Below are positions 52,405-61,844 of a DNA stretch of 64,000 bases, in pieces (positions within the stretch are counted from its first letter, which is position 1; each line of letters opens with the position of its first letter). Under the pieces are notes generated by a model that searched no databases, was not told where the DNA came from, and was given only the letters and a program-made list of their open reading frames with translations. The position numbers and the translations under genes are program-made. Location of the stretch: the NCBI RefSeq assembly GCF_039543665.1, contig NZ_BAABKE010000002.1:1-64000 (forward strand), read 5' to 3'. The DNA is from Wohlfahrtiimonas larvae. Its GTDB lineage: Bacteria > Pseudomonadota > Gammaproteobacteria > Cardiobacteriales > Wohlfahrtiimonadaceae.

Positions 52405-54462
52405 TTATGTATTCGCTTCCACCATCCAAATTAAGGGTTTTAGCTCTTGCCCAGTGAATGGTTTAGTATTTTCACTGCTTGGAATGGATGGGTCTAAACG
52501 CATTTTTGTCAGCATGATCAATTCTGCAAATTCGGGAATATCTTTAGGGTCTTTAGCTAATTGATCCAATGAATAACCTAAAATTGCTAATTGCGATAGT
52601 ACAGATTGCTGACGAATCATAAACTCATTGTAGTAATGGAAATCACCATGGAATTTTTGAGGTTCTTTTTGCATGCGTGTTAAGGAGTTGGATAACTGAA
52701 TGATCAATGCTTGTGTATCTTTTAATTTTACATAAAAATCGGAAGGCTCAATTGTACGATGAATCCAGACATTTTCTAATGTTTCGAGAAGATCATATGT
52801 ATGAAAACGAATTCTATCAGCTAATCTAGGCGCTTCTCGTTTTTCCCATGAGGGTAAAAAATATATTGTGAATGCTATGGCGATTAATGCACCAATGGCA
52901 GTATCTAAAATGCGTTCTCCTGCTAATGCTAAACCTGAAATATCAATACCAATATTTAATGTTAAAAGGACATATAAAGTTGTAAACATCACTGATAATT
53001 TATAGTCAATATTACCTAGCGCATTACTTAATACGACACCAATAAAAATATAGAGAATAATGTAAGACATCGGCGGATGAAAGGAGATAATGATACCGAC
53101 AAGAGCACAACCCATAATTGTACCAATAATACGATTGCGGCTGCGTTCTTTCGTCAAGCTAAACCCAGGTCGCATTAACGTCATGATGGTAAATGCTATC
53201 CAAAAACTATGCCCTAAGATCTGTTTTTGTTCTAGTACTAGATTGATGAATGTCAATGTACAGAACATTGCTATTGCCGTACGAATTGAAAAACGCATGT
53301 AATCAGATGATAACGACAGATTTTCTTTAAGGATATTCCATGACCAATAGCTATGTGAAATATGTTTTTTGAAATTATCTCCTAAATCTGGTGCTTCAAT
53401 TTGATCCAATAAAAGTTGTCTGATTTTATCTAATTGTCGATTCATCACCCATGCTTTTCTATAGTGTGCAGCTAAAACATGATAAGCATCTTGATCTTCT
53501 TCATTAAGATTTTGGTTTTTGAGTAACTCTAGCTCATATTCCAACGCTCGAAGTTCAGCCTTAAATCCCAATCTTCGGATCATTCCACCGCCACCTAAAG
53601 TGAACATGGACATTTCATCTAAGTTATTGGCAGCTTTCGTATAAAGATCGCGGAAGAAAATTTGAATATCAGAATTCTCATAAGATTGACGTATGGTAGT
53701 AAAATCTTGATAAGGTGCAACTAATCGGTCATAAATATCCGTTAATAATGTCAATTCGCCAGCCATTTTAATAATTTTGGGATCGTGGCGATTAGGTGCA
53801 CGAAATAGCAAATCTCGGACTTGTTGGAGATCAGCAACTAAAAGTGTTTGTGATTCAATTAGGTTTGCAAATTTTTTATCTAAGTTGCTATTTTGGCGAT
53901 AGCATTCAGATAATGCCCGAAGGTATTTAGATAAGCTAATGTAACAAGCTGATAATGTTTGTCTTAAAATATAGTCCGCAAAATACTTAGCAAAAATAAG
54001 CGCATAAATGACATAGAAAATTGAACCAAAGGCAAAATCTATGACATATTCTGTAAATTCATAGGTGTTGCGTCCGGTGATCATTGCAATGAATATGAAT
54101 GTGAATCCTATAGTATTTGCCTTGATGCCAAAGCAACTGATGAAGTTACTAAAAAATACAACAATGGATAACGATATGATGAATAAGAAAGAGAATCCAT
54201 CAAATTGTGCAAAATAAAAGGCAATGAGTAGTGTGCCTAGCAATGTAACAAGTAGTTCATTGCGCTTATGTTTAAAAGAGCCAATTTGATCTGCAATGCC
54301 AATGGTTAAGCTGGCATACCCAACAGTTACGAGATTTTTGGATTCTCCACCTAATAGATAAACAATTAACACAGGCAAAAAGACGCCAATGCCTTTGTAT
54401 AAGCCCATGGTGAAATCGTAGGTGAAGAAAAAACGATAAATATTGGTGATAGATTTGTTCAT
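52405..54462 (-). CDS. YccS-like FUSC-family membrane protein
   Basis: A 685-residue protein in two membrane-plus-soluble halves. The first has about six helices (residues 15-170) and a long helical cytosolic region. The second repeats this, with six helices around 390-520 (G-H-S-F-W-I-A-F-T-I-M-T-L-M-R-P-G-F-S-L-T). It matches YccS/YhfK, related to aromatic-acid and fusaric-acid efflux subunits, but its own cargo is unknown. There is no adaptor gene beside it. No ribosome site is obvious at the ATG. Confidence 0.87.
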   Translation of the reverse strand: MNKSITNIYRFFFTYDFTMGLYKGIGVFLPVLIVYLLGGESKNLVTVGYASLTIGIADQIGSFKHKRNELLVTLLGTLLIAFYFAQFDGFSFLFIISLSIVVFFSNFISCFGIKANTIGFTFIFIAMITGRNTYEFTEYVIDFAFGSIFYVIYALIFAKYFADYILRQTLSACYISLSKYLRALSECYRQNSNLDKKFANLIESQTLLVADLQQVRDLLFRAPNRHDPKIIKMAGELTLLTDIYDRLVAPYQDFTTIRQSYENSDIQIFFRDLYTKAANNLDEMSMFTLGGGGMIRRLGFKAELRALEYELELLKNQNLNEEDQDAYHVLAAHYRKAWVMNRQLDKIRQLLLDQIEAPDLGDNFKKHISHSYWSWNILKENLSLSSDYMRFSIRTAIAMFCTLTFINLVLEQKQILGHSFWIAFTIMTLMRPGFSLTKERSRNRIIGTIMGCALVGIIISFHPPMSYIILYIFIGVVLSNALGNIDYKLSVMFTTLYVLLTLNIGIDISGLALAGERILDTAIGALIAIAFTIYFLPSWEKREAPRLADRIRFHTYDLLETLENVWIHRTIEPSDFYVKLKDTQALIIQLSNSLTRMQKEPQKFHGDFHYYNEFMIRQQSVLSQLAILGYSLDQLAKDPKDIPEFAELIMLTKMRLDPSIPSSENTKPFTGQELKPLIWMVEANT

Positions 54463-54570
54463 ACGAAGTTAAAGGTGCTTTTAACTAGGAAGATTAAAGA
54501 TAGGTAAGCTCATCATTATAGATGAGCTTAAATAATCAATCTAGGGAAAAACCTGAATTTTTATAATATA

Positions 54571-56379
54571 TTAATTTATGGGATGTTTAGTTAAAATATA
54601 ATCTAAATGATCACGAAATTTATCTGCTGGAACATAGCCCATGACTCGATATTCAGGAATTTCATTGCCATTTTGATCAAAAAATAAGATAGCAGGAGGA
54701 CCATAAATGCCAAAATGTTTCTGAATTTGTTGATTGGTTTTATTGTTTTCAGTCACATCAACAAGGAAAAAATTTAATTTTGCTAAGCGTTCTTTGACTT
54801 CAGGATCGCTAAAAGTATATTTCTCTAATTCTTTACAGGATACACACCATTCTGCGTTGAACTCTAACATAGAAATCTTGTTTTGATTATCTTGTAATGC
54901 ATTATTCAAACCATTTAAACCAACAATATTGATAAATTGTGGGCGTTCTTTAATTTGTATACTTTCATAACTATAAAAAATTGTAATACCTAATGTTAGT
55001 AATGCGGGTAATATAAAAAAATTAGGCAATTGCTTGGTTTTAAAGACTTTAATGATAAACCATACTGTTAATGATAGCGATAAGACTGCATAAAGTATAT
55101 TTTCCCAAAAATATGGCAGGATTCTACCTAAGAAATAAACAGCGATTCCTAGCATAATGAATCCAAAAAACTCAGTGATTGCATTCATCCAAGAACCAAC
55201 TTTGGGTAATAAGTACCCAGAGGAAACGCCTAAAATTAATAAAGGTACGCCCATACCCATACTCATTGAGAATAAGGCAAAACCTCCCAAAACATAATCT
55301 TGAGTTTGTGAGATTAAAGTAATGATGCCAATCAATGGTGCTGTGACACAAGGGCCAACGATCAATGCGGATAATGCACCCATAATTGCAGCACCTGCAT
55401 ATGTACCATTTTTAGATTGGCTTGCAAATTTATTGAGATAGTTTTGGATAAATCTGGGTGTTTGTAATTGGTAAGCACCAAACATACTGGCAGATAATAA
55501 AATAAAAAGTAGGGCGAAGCCAATGAGCACATATTTATTTTGGAAAGCAGCAGATAAGCCACTGCCTAGCATTGCAGCTATCATGCCAAGAATGGTATAA
55601 ACGATCCCCATTGCTAGTACATAAGATAAAGAAATGAAGAATCCACGTGATTTTGTGAGATTTTTTTCTCCAGTTAAAATGCTAGATAAAATAGGCAGCA
55701 TTGGTAATACACAAGGTGTAAATGTTAATAAAATACCTAATAAGAAAAATAGCGGTAGTGCAAGATATTGTTGCTCTTTAAGAAAAGCACCTAATCGATC
55801 ATGTTCATTGAGTAATTGACTGTCAGTCTGTATTTCTTCAGTTATTAAAATATCTTGTCCAGAGAAATTTGGATTAACAACGATGGATTGCTCCCAATTA
55901 TATGGTGCAAAGCATAAACCAGCTTTGGCGCATCCTTGTGCTTCAATGTTTAGGTATAAAGTATGAAGATTAGAAAATGGTTGTTCAAATTTTATGATCA
56001 TTTCAGCACTTTGATCATAAATGGGCTGGCGACCAAAGAATTCATCTTCATGCATGATGGCTTCAGGCCAGATAATTTCTTTGATTTTAATGCCTTGGTT
56101 CAAAGGCTGAATAAAAATCTTATCCTTATATAAATAGTAGTCTGAGTTGACTTCCCAAATTAATGAAATTTCATCATCACTATTTTTAAAAATTTGGGGT
56201 TTAAAAACTTGGTCAGGTGGCAAAAAATCTTGTTGAGCAGCAATCAGGTTAGGTGCTGTTGTATTATTTTGAATCAGAGAATTGGAAAAACTTTGTCCCT
56301 GAGCAGGTATGCTAAAAAATATTAGAGCTACAATAAAGAAAAGACTTTTTAAAAATGTCTTTAAAGAGAGATGTTTCAA
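54571..56379 (-). CDS. dsbD: Thiol:disulfide interchange protein DsbD
   Basis: A 602-residue protein that carries electrons from thioredoxin to periplasmic DsbC/DsbG and cytochrome c maturation. A signal peptide (cleavage near A-Q-G) precedes the alpha domain, whose cysteines are in G-C-A-K-A-G-L-C. The eight-helix core carries its pair in P-C-V-L-P-M and G-P-C-V-T-A-P. The gamma thioredoxin-like domain has W-C-V-S-C-K. All six catalytic cysteines are present. It stands alone, 108 bp after the YccS-like gene on the same strand. Confidence 0.95.
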   Translation of the reverse strand: MKHLSLKTFLKSLFFIVALIFFSIPAQGQSFSNSLIQNNTTAPNLIAAQQDFLPPDQVFKPQIFKNSDDEISLIWEVNSDYYLYKDKIFIQPLNQGIKIKEIIWPEAIMHEDEFFGRQPIYDQSAEMIIKFEQPFSNLHTLYLNIEAQGCAKAGLCFAPYNWEQSIVVNPNFSGQDILITEEIQTDSQLLNEHDRLGAFLKEQQYLALPLFFLLGILLTFTPCVLPMLPILSSILTGEKNLTKSRGFFISLSYVLAMGIVYTILGMIAAMLGSGLSAAFQNKYVLIGFALLFILLSASMFGAYQLQTPRFIQNYLNKFASQSKNGTYAGAAIMGALSALIVGPCVTAPLIGIITLISQTQDYVLGGFALFSMSMGMGVPLLILGVSSGYLLPKVGSWMNAITEFFGFIMLGIAVYFLGRILPYFWENILYAVLSLSLTVWFIIKVFKTKQLPNFFILPALLTLGITIFYSYESIQIKERPQFINIVGLNGLNNALQDNQNKISMLEFNAEWCVSCKELEKYTFSDPEVKERLAKLNFFLVDVTENNKTNQQIQKHFGIYGPPAILFFDQNGNEIPEYRVMGYVPADKFRDHLDYILTKHPIN

Positions 56380-56461
56380 AACCGCCCCTTTCTCAATTTG
56401 AAGTGAATCACGAAGGAGAGATTATCTCATAAAACAATTGTGATGTGGCTAAATTCTATAC

Positions 56462-56489
56462 TTGACGATTAAAAATATATTGTTATAAT
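56462..56489 (+). promoter_or_regulatory. Promoter of the first tRNA-Gly
   Basis: TTGACG (56462-56467) and TATAAT (56484-56489) are 16 bp apart; the tRNA begins 13 bp later. Confidence 0.8.
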
Positions 56490-56502
56490 TTTCTCACTTT
56501 CT

Positions 56503-56578
<76 letters not shown>

Positions 56579-56585
56579 AAATCTA

Positions 56586-56612
56586 AAAACCTCATCTTTG
56601 ATGAGGTTTTTT
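56586..56612. terminator. Bidirectional terminator after tRNA-Gly
   Basis: AAAACCTCATC (56586-56596) pairs with GATGAGGTTTT (56600-56610) with T tracts on both strands; it also ends the DUF4365-TPR gene. Confidence 0.88.
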
Positions 56613-58551
56613 ATTGCTCTAGATTTTTAATTTGTTGATTTAGCTTGCTATCTGGGAATTTTTGTATAGCCTCTGCCCATATTTCTTTAGCTTTCTCTAT
56701 TTTTCCTAAATTCCAGTAATTTCCACCTAAGTTAAACCAAGCTTCTTCATAAAGAGGACGTATTTTGATGGCTTCTTGTAGGGCATGGATGCTAGCTTCA
56801 AATTGTCCTGAATGAGAATAAGCAACTCCTAGATTATACCAACTGAGCTCATCTGGTTGGTATATGGTTGCTTGTTCGATAAGTAATGGTATGGCTTGCT
56901 CGGGCTTGCCTAAGTGGATTAATGCAACACCTAGACAATATCCGTAATGATCTTGTGGATTTAGATCATAGGCTTTCTTGTAACATAACTCAGCTTCTTC
57001 CCATAAATTATCCACTTGTGCCCAATGTCCGATTCTATCCCATAAAAATGCGGCATGAGATGGATCGTGGTTATTTATTAATTGGGTCATTTCATTTTTA
57101 AATTCAATATACTTCATTTCTGCTATTTGCGACTCTGTATATATAAATAGTTGGGCGAGTAAATAATGCTCTTTTGCTATATTTGCATTATAAGTATCTA
57201 GGGATAAATACTTTTTCCAAAAATTAGAAGATTTGCATGCGATTTCTATTGAAGTAAAGGTAAGTTGTGATACATATTTCGCAGACCAGTATAGGACCCA
57301 TTTATGTTTTGCAGTATATCTTTGTAATTCATTTAATTGTCTAAAAAAATGGGTGTTTTGGTCTGTTTTTAATAGTAAGGCTAATCTCCATGCCTGCATT
57401 GATAAATGCTGTTTTTCATTTTGAAAATATATTGAATCTATATGGTTTAAAGCTTTTTGATAATCTTGATTGTTTTTGTGAAGCATTGCTAATGCAAAGT
57501 GAGCTTCGGGTAGATCTGGCTGGTAATGTAGTGCTTTTTCATATGCTAATTTGGCTTCTTGGGTTTTATTTAGGTGGTTATAACATGAGCCAAGATTTTT
57601 ATAGGACATTCCTAGTATCTCATTACTGTGTTGAGCATGTTTTATGGCTGTGAGGTATGCATCTATGGCCTTGTGAAATTGTTTGGTGCCAAGATATGCA
57701 TTTCCTAAATTATAATACATTGAATATATTTCAAATCTTGGTAATGTTTTTGTAATTTCTGCTTGAAATAGTTGTATAGATTCTTCTAAGATTTCAGATC
57801 GGATGTTTTCATTATCATCATTGTTAATTGCCAAATTAATTTCTGCTAAGTATAACAGAATTAAATTATCATCATTGTGATCTAATCTAGTTATAAATAT
57901 ATCAAAGTAATGACTGATTGTTGCATCCTCATTTTCTTGATAAAGAAGGGATAACAATTGGCTAGCATCATGTGTTGAGTCTGGAATTTGTATATATTGA
58001 ATTTGTTTGATGATCATTTTTTTAAATTCAGTAGGAGCATCTATGTTCCATTTTTGGTGCGATAACCATTCTTGGTGTTGTGCAGTAATAATCTTTTTAT
58101 GAAGTTTTGTTTGGAAGTCATCATTAAATTTTTCATAGAATCGGATAGTGATAGTATCTTGGCTTTTCCACTTTGGATCATCTCTCTCTTTTTCTGTAAG
58201 TAATTCACCAACAGATTTCACAAATAGAGTGTTACTAGGTTTGTGATAACAAATATATAAAGAATATTTTTGATGGCTTAAGTAAAAAATATTTTTGACA
58301 TCAACAGGGATGCTAATCGAGCCATCTACATTATTGTCTTTTTCTGTTGCTTTGAGTTGAATATGTAGTCTGAAATTTGTGGCTGAAGATTTATGGATAA
58401 GTTCAAGTTCAAGATCAGTACCATAATCACGTTTATCTTCTTTTTGTATTTGAAATAATTGTCTATTAATCGTTTTCTGAAATGTAATTTTACTGTCTTC
58501 TTCTAGTTTATGTGAAGGAGAATATTCAGGTAGTGGATAGTTAAAAGACAT
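56611..58551 (-). CDS. DUF4365 (PD-(D/E)xK-like) protein with C-terminal TPR array
   Basis: A 646-residue protein with two parts. The N-terminal domain (about 10-175) resembles DUF4365: R-D-Y-G-T-D46 followed by I-Q65-L-K67-A-T, the D...QxK pattern of restriction-endonuclease-like folds. The rest is helical, with clear tetratricopeptide repeats at about 275-365 (Y-Y-N-L-G-N-A-Y; Y-K-N-L-G-S-C-Y) and 505-640 (W-Y-N-L-G-V-A-Y; W-F-N-L-G-G-N-Y). A less regular helical stretch lies between. It is a single gene with AT-rich coding, sitting between a tRNA and core genes. DUF4365 proteins are often found with defence genes; nuclease activity and role here are inferences. Confidence 0.75.
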   Translation of the reverse strand: MSFNYPLPEYSPSHKLEEDSKITFQKTINRQLFQIQKEDKRDYGTDLELELIHKSSATNFRLHIQLKATEKDNNVDGSISIPVDVKNIFYLSHQKYSLYICYHKPSNTLFVKSVGELLTEKERDDPKWKSQDTITIRFYEKFNDDFQTKLHKKIITAQHQEWLSHQKWNIDAPTEFKKMIIKQIQYIQIPDSTHDASQLLSLLYQENEDATISHYFDIFITRLDHNDDNLILLYLAEINLAINNDDNENIRSEILEESIQLFQAEITKTLPRFEIYSMYYNLGNAYLGTKQFHKAIDAYLTAIKHAQHSNEILGMSYKNLGSCYNHLNKTQEAKLAYEKALHYQPDLPEAHFALAMLHKNNQDYQKALNHIDSIYFQNEKQHLSMQAWRLALLLKTDQNTHFFRQLNELQRYTAKHKWVLYWSAKYVSQLTFTSIEIACKSSNFWKKYLSLDTYNANIAKEHYLLAQLFIYTESQIAEMKYIEFKNEMTQLINNHDPSHAAFLWDRIGHWAQVDNLWEEAELCYKKAYDLNPQDHYGYCLGVALIHLGKPEQAIPLLIEQATIYQPDELSWYNLGVAYSHSGQFEASIHALQEAIKIRPLYEEAWFNLGGNYWNLGKIEKAKEIWAEAIQKFPDSKLNQQIKNLEQ

Positions 58552-58604
58552 ATTCTAACCCTATATTTGATTATAAATATAAGGTATTTTACATGGTTTT
58601 AAGT

Positions 58605-59555
58605 TTACTGCTCAGCAATAATGACAGCACGAAGTGGTGCAGGATAACCTTCAATTGTTTTGTTGTGATCATTGGGATCTAAAAAATCTTCTAATGACTG
58701 ATAAGTCATCCAGTCTGTTTTTCTCTGTTCTTTAATGGATGTTTGGTTTAAATCTACACAGCGAATATTTTTAAAGCCAACACGTTTTAAGAAGATTTCT
58801 AACATTTTGACTGATGGAATAAACCAAGTATTGCGCATTTGTGCATAGCGATCATGGGGAATTAGGCAGGTATTTTCGTCGCCTTCAACCACCATTGTTT
58901 CTAAAACTAATGTGCCTTTTTTATTGAGCAGTTTTTTCAGATCGCTTAAATGATCAATCGGTGATCGACGGTGATAAAGTACGCCCATAGAAAATACAAC
59001 ATCAAAGAACTCTAATTCTTCTGTAATAGCTTCTAAGCCAATTGGTAATTGCCAGATCGGTAAGTCAGGAGAATAATGTTTGAATGATTTAAATTGTGAT
59101 AAAAATAGGAAGTTTGGATCAATGCCTAATACTGATTTTGCACCAGCGCCTAACATTCTGTAACCATAGTAGCCATTGCCGCAGCCAACATCTAATATAT
59201 TTTTGTATTTTAAATCAATGTGTGGTGCAACTCGTTCCCATTTCCAATCAGAATGCCATTCTGTATCAATATAAGTGTTACAAAATTGCCAAGGGCCTTT
59301 GCGCCATGGCATTAATTGACGAAGAGATGTTTCTAAAGAATTTTCATCAACTTGCCCTTTAAGTATCACGCCATTGGTTAAATCAATACTATGATTTTTA
59401 ATAGTGGGGAGTTGATCTAATATGGCTTGCCATTCGTCAAAATTACCATGAATATGTTCTTCAATATATTGCGGTAACCATGTATTGAGCTTTTGAGCCC
59501 ATGCATCGAGATTAGTATTGCTATAAAAGCTTGAGATGGCAGAATAATCAATCAT
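58605..59555 (-). CDS. cmoB: tRNA U34 carboxymethyltransferase CmoB
   Basis: A 316-residue enzyme that transfers the carboxymethyl group of Cx-SAM to 5-hydroxyuridine-34 of tRNA. The SAM motif is L-D-V-G-C-G-N-G-Y-Y, and M-P-W-R-K-G-P-W precedes it as in E. coli. It starts 6 nt after cmoA, giving the full pathway pair. Length agrees with the family (323). Confidence 0.96.
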   Translation of the reverse strand: MIDYSAISSFYSNTNLDAWAQKLNTWLPQYIEEHIHGNFDEWQAILDQLPTIKNHSIDLTNGVILKGQVDENSLETSLRQLMPWRKGPWQFCNTYIDTEWHSDWKWERVAPHIDLKYKNILDVGCGNGYYGYRMLGAGAKSVLGIDPNFLFLSQFKSFKHYSPDLPIWQLPIGLEAITEELEFFDVVFSMGVLYHRRSPIDHLSDLKKLLNKKGTLVLETMVVEGDENTCLIPHDRYAQMRNTWFIPSVKMLEIFLKRVGFKNIRCVDLNQTSIKEQRKTDWMTYQSLEDFLDPNDHNKTIEGYPAPLRAVIIAEQ

Positions 59556-59561
59556 AATATA

Positions 59562-60305
59562 TTAAGGTAGAGCAATAATTGAGATGAAATTAAGGCATTG
59601 AAACCATTGGTAAACACGTGTAAATCCTGCTTGATGCAAGCGCTCTTTGTGAATTTCAAAAGAATCAATGCGCATGACATTTTCGATGGCTTCACGTTTT
59701 TGGGAAATTTCTAATTCAGAATAGCCATTGGCGCGTTTAAAAGCCAAGTGCATATCATCTAATACAGCTTGTTCTTCGGGGTCATGAAAATAAGTTTTTT
59801 CAGATAAGAATAGTGCGCCTGTTGGTAATAAGCTTTGGTGAATTTTAGATAATAGCGCTAAGCGTTCACTTGGTTCAATGAATTGTAAAGTTAAGTTTAA
59901 AACAAAGATGGATGCAGGTTCAAAATCTACTTGCGTGATATCATCATGTTTTAAATGGATAGGGATTAAGCCATCATGTACTTGATCTTGTAATTGAAAA
60001 AATTGAGAGGCTTTTTCAATCATAGGTGCAGAATTATCAATTGCAATAATTTCAGTATTTTCAGTTTTAATGGAATGACGTAGTGCATTTGAAATTGCTC
60101 CTAAGGAACAGCCAAGATCATAGATTTTAGAATTGTTTTCAGCAAATAATGGTGCGAAGCGTCCAATTTGTTCGATAATTGTCGGATAGCCTGGCGCTGA
60201 TCGTTTGATCATATCTGAAAAAACATTAACGACCTCTTCATTAAATGCAAAGTCGATTTTTTTTCTTTTTTCAGAAAAAATAGTATCAATTGGTTGAGGT
60301 TGCAT
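59562..60305 (-). CDS. cmoA: Carboxy-S-adenosyl-L-methionine synthase CmoA
   Basis: A 247-residue enzyme that converts SAM and prephenate to carboxy-SAM. Motifs are Y-D-L-G-C-S-L-G, A-I-D-N-S-A-P-M-I and L-Q-F-I-E-P-S-E-R. The ATG at 60305 gives exactly the E. coli length; a TTG at 60329 would add eight residues inside tatB, and neither has a clear ribosome site. The gene directly follows tatB, so translation is probably coupled. Use of prephenate links it to aromatic metabolism. Confidence 0.93.
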   Translation of the reverse strand: MQPQPIDTIFSEKRKKIDFAFNEEVVNVFSDMIKRSAPGYPTIIEQIGRFAPLFAENNSKIYDLGCSLGAISNALRHSIKTENTEIIAIDNSAPMIEKASQFFQLQDQVHDGLIPIHLKHDDITQVDFEPASIFVLNLTLQFIEPSERLALLSKIHQSLLPTGALFLSEKTYFHDPEEQAVLDDMHLAFKRANGYSELEISQKREAIENVMRIDSFEIHKERLHQAGFTRVYQWFQCLNFISIIALP

Positions 60306-60309
60306 AAAA

Positions 60310-60990
60310 TTATGGATGGTTGAGTTCAACTAAAGTATCGTGATAGTTATCAATGATGCTAGATAAGCTATTGAGTTCACGTTGCTTTGCATATTTTAGC
60401 TGATAAGTTAATAGTTTATCTTTCTCATTTTGAGAGAATAGTTCGAATTGACGAGCTAGGCAGATTCTTTGTAGGGCTTCAATACTTTCAGGTTGGATGG
60501 CATGCCCATGATATTCAATAGATGCACTATAATTTTTAGGTGGTTCAGTAATGATATTATCATCATGATAATCATAGTAATCAGCTAAGTCCGCATGTAG
60601 CTCTGGGTCAAATTCTTGGTGTTTGGTATCGGTAGGATGCGTTTGAATTTTAACGCTCGGTTGAACGCTATGCTCAAATGCTTTTTGAGAATCTCTGATG
60701 GAGTTTTCAGTTGCATGTCGTGCTTCTTGAAGAGATTTCTTTACTTCATCTAAATGAGTTGTATCTTTTATTTGACTTGTAAAACTGTCCTTGGTGTCTA
60801 GAAAGGACTTTTTTAAGTCATCAACTTGAAATTCTTTAGAAACATCATCTTTTACTTGATTAGTAAAAGAGCGTAGCTTATTTACGATAGATCCGACGGT
60901 GCGAATTGTCTCAGGTAATTTTTGAGGGCCTATGACAATTAACGCAACGACAAAGATGATGGCGAATTCACCAAAACTAATACCAAACAT
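60310..60990 (-). CDS. tatB: Sec-independent translocase protein TatB
   Basis: A 226-residue protein with one N-terminal transmembrane helix, the G-P-Q-K-L-P-E hinge typical of TatB and an amphipathic helix (T-I-R-T-V-G-S-I-V-N-K-L). A long charged, partly coiled C-terminal region follows, longer than in E. coli TatB (171). It forms the receptor with TatC for twin-arginine substrates. tatA precedes it by 24 nt; tatC is absent and its place is taken by cmoA. Confidence 0.92.
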   Translation of the reverse strand: MFGISFGEFAIIFVVALIVIGPQKLPETIRTVGSIVNKLRSFTNQVKDDVSKEFQVDDLKKSFLDTKDSFTSQIKDTTHLDEVKKSLQEARHATENSIRDSQKAFEHSVQPSVKIQTHPTDTKHQEFDPELHADLADYYDYHDDNIITEPPKNYSASIEYHGHAIQPESIEALQRICLARQFELFSQNEKDKLLTYQLKYAKQRELNSLSSIIDNYHDTLVELNHP

Positions 60991-61014
60991 TATTTATGAT
61001 TCAATTACAGATGA

Positions 61015-61245
61015 TTAGACATTATCTTTCTTGCTCTCTTGAGCTGATGTTTCACTGTTATCAGCTTTGTGCTCTACAGTTTCAACTTTTTGTTCTTCTT
61101 TCTTTTCATCTTCTTTCATAGCATCTTTAAAGCCTTTTAGCGCAGTACCTAGATCTCCACCTATATTGCGTAATTTAGATGTGCCAAATACAGCTAATAC
61201 TACCACTAAAACTACGATCCAATGCCAAATGCTAAATGATCCCAT
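61015..61245 (-). CDS. tatA: Sec-independent translocase protein TatA
   Basis: A 76-residue protein with one N-terminal transmembrane helix, the F-G-T-S-K-L-R hinge and the amphipathic helix G-G-D-L-G-T-A-L-K-G-F-K. The acidic/basic tail (D-E-K-K-E-E-Q-K) is typical. It forms the pore-like oligomer of the Tat system. GAGGTG lies about 6 nt before the ATG. Confidence 0.95.
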   Translation of the reverse strand: MGSFSIWHWIVVLVVVLAVFGTSKLRNIGGDLGTALKGFKDAMKEDEKKEEQKVETVEHKADNSETSAQESKKDNV

Positions 61246-61488
61246 AATGCACCTCTATAAATACGGAAATGTTAAATATATTGAGCATTATAAACGCTAT
61301 GAGTATTTTGGTATAGATTAAGTTGGATTATTTTTGTGCGAGTTACTATTATTGATCAAATTCTGATTGATTAACTGATATATATTTAGATAATGATGTT
61401 GACACAAAAAGATTAAAGTTTATAGTTCGCATGCAGACAGTAGATTTTAGGTTGGGTTATATAAAACTTAATTGATCAATAATTAGTC

Positions 61489-61516
61489 TTGAACAATTAA
61501 TTAAATTGCCTATAAT
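61489..61516 (+). promoter_or_regulatory. Promoter of the tRNA-Gly/tRNA-Cys/4.5S RNA unit
   Basis: TTGAAC (61489-61494) and TATAAT (61511-61516) are 16 bp apart, with the tRNA starting 18 bp downstream. The rest of 61246-61488 shows no gene. Confidence 0.78.
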
Positions 61517-61534
61517 ACGCTTCTGATTTGCAAA

Positions 61535-61610
<76 letters not shown>

Positions 61611-61614
61611 AATA

Positions 61615-61688
61615 GGCTGAATAGCATAGTGGTAATGCATCGGTTTGCAAAACCGCGGATCCCAGTTCGATTCTGGGTTCAGCCTCCA
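61615..61688 (+). tRNA. tRNA-Cys (GCA)
   Basis: A 74-nt cloverleaf with CCA; the anticodon loop TTTGCAAA reads GCA. The acceptor stem is GGCTGAA with TTCAGCC. Confidence 0.96.
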
Positions 61689-61697
61689 AAATTTTAT

Positions 61698-61812
61698 GGT
61701 GACCTACATTGGTTTCCTCGCAGTGAATCATTACGCACCGTGTCAGGTCCGGAAGGAAGCAGCACACGTATTAGGTTTGCGTGCAGAGGGTCTACTGGTG
61801 TAGGTCATCTCC
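61698..61812 (+). ncRNA. ffs: 4.5S signal recognition particle RNA
   Basis: The ends GGTGACCTACA and TGTAGGTCATC form the long terminal helix. The conserved apical part GTCAGGTCCGGAAGGAAGCA (61741-61760) contains the GGAA tetraloop and the asymmetric loop bound by Ffh. It lies directly after tRNA-Cys and 33 nt before dnaX. Ends are approximate. Confidence 0.93.
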
Positions 61813-61844
61813 ATTTTAGGCAGGTAAAAAGGAGTTGATCCAAT

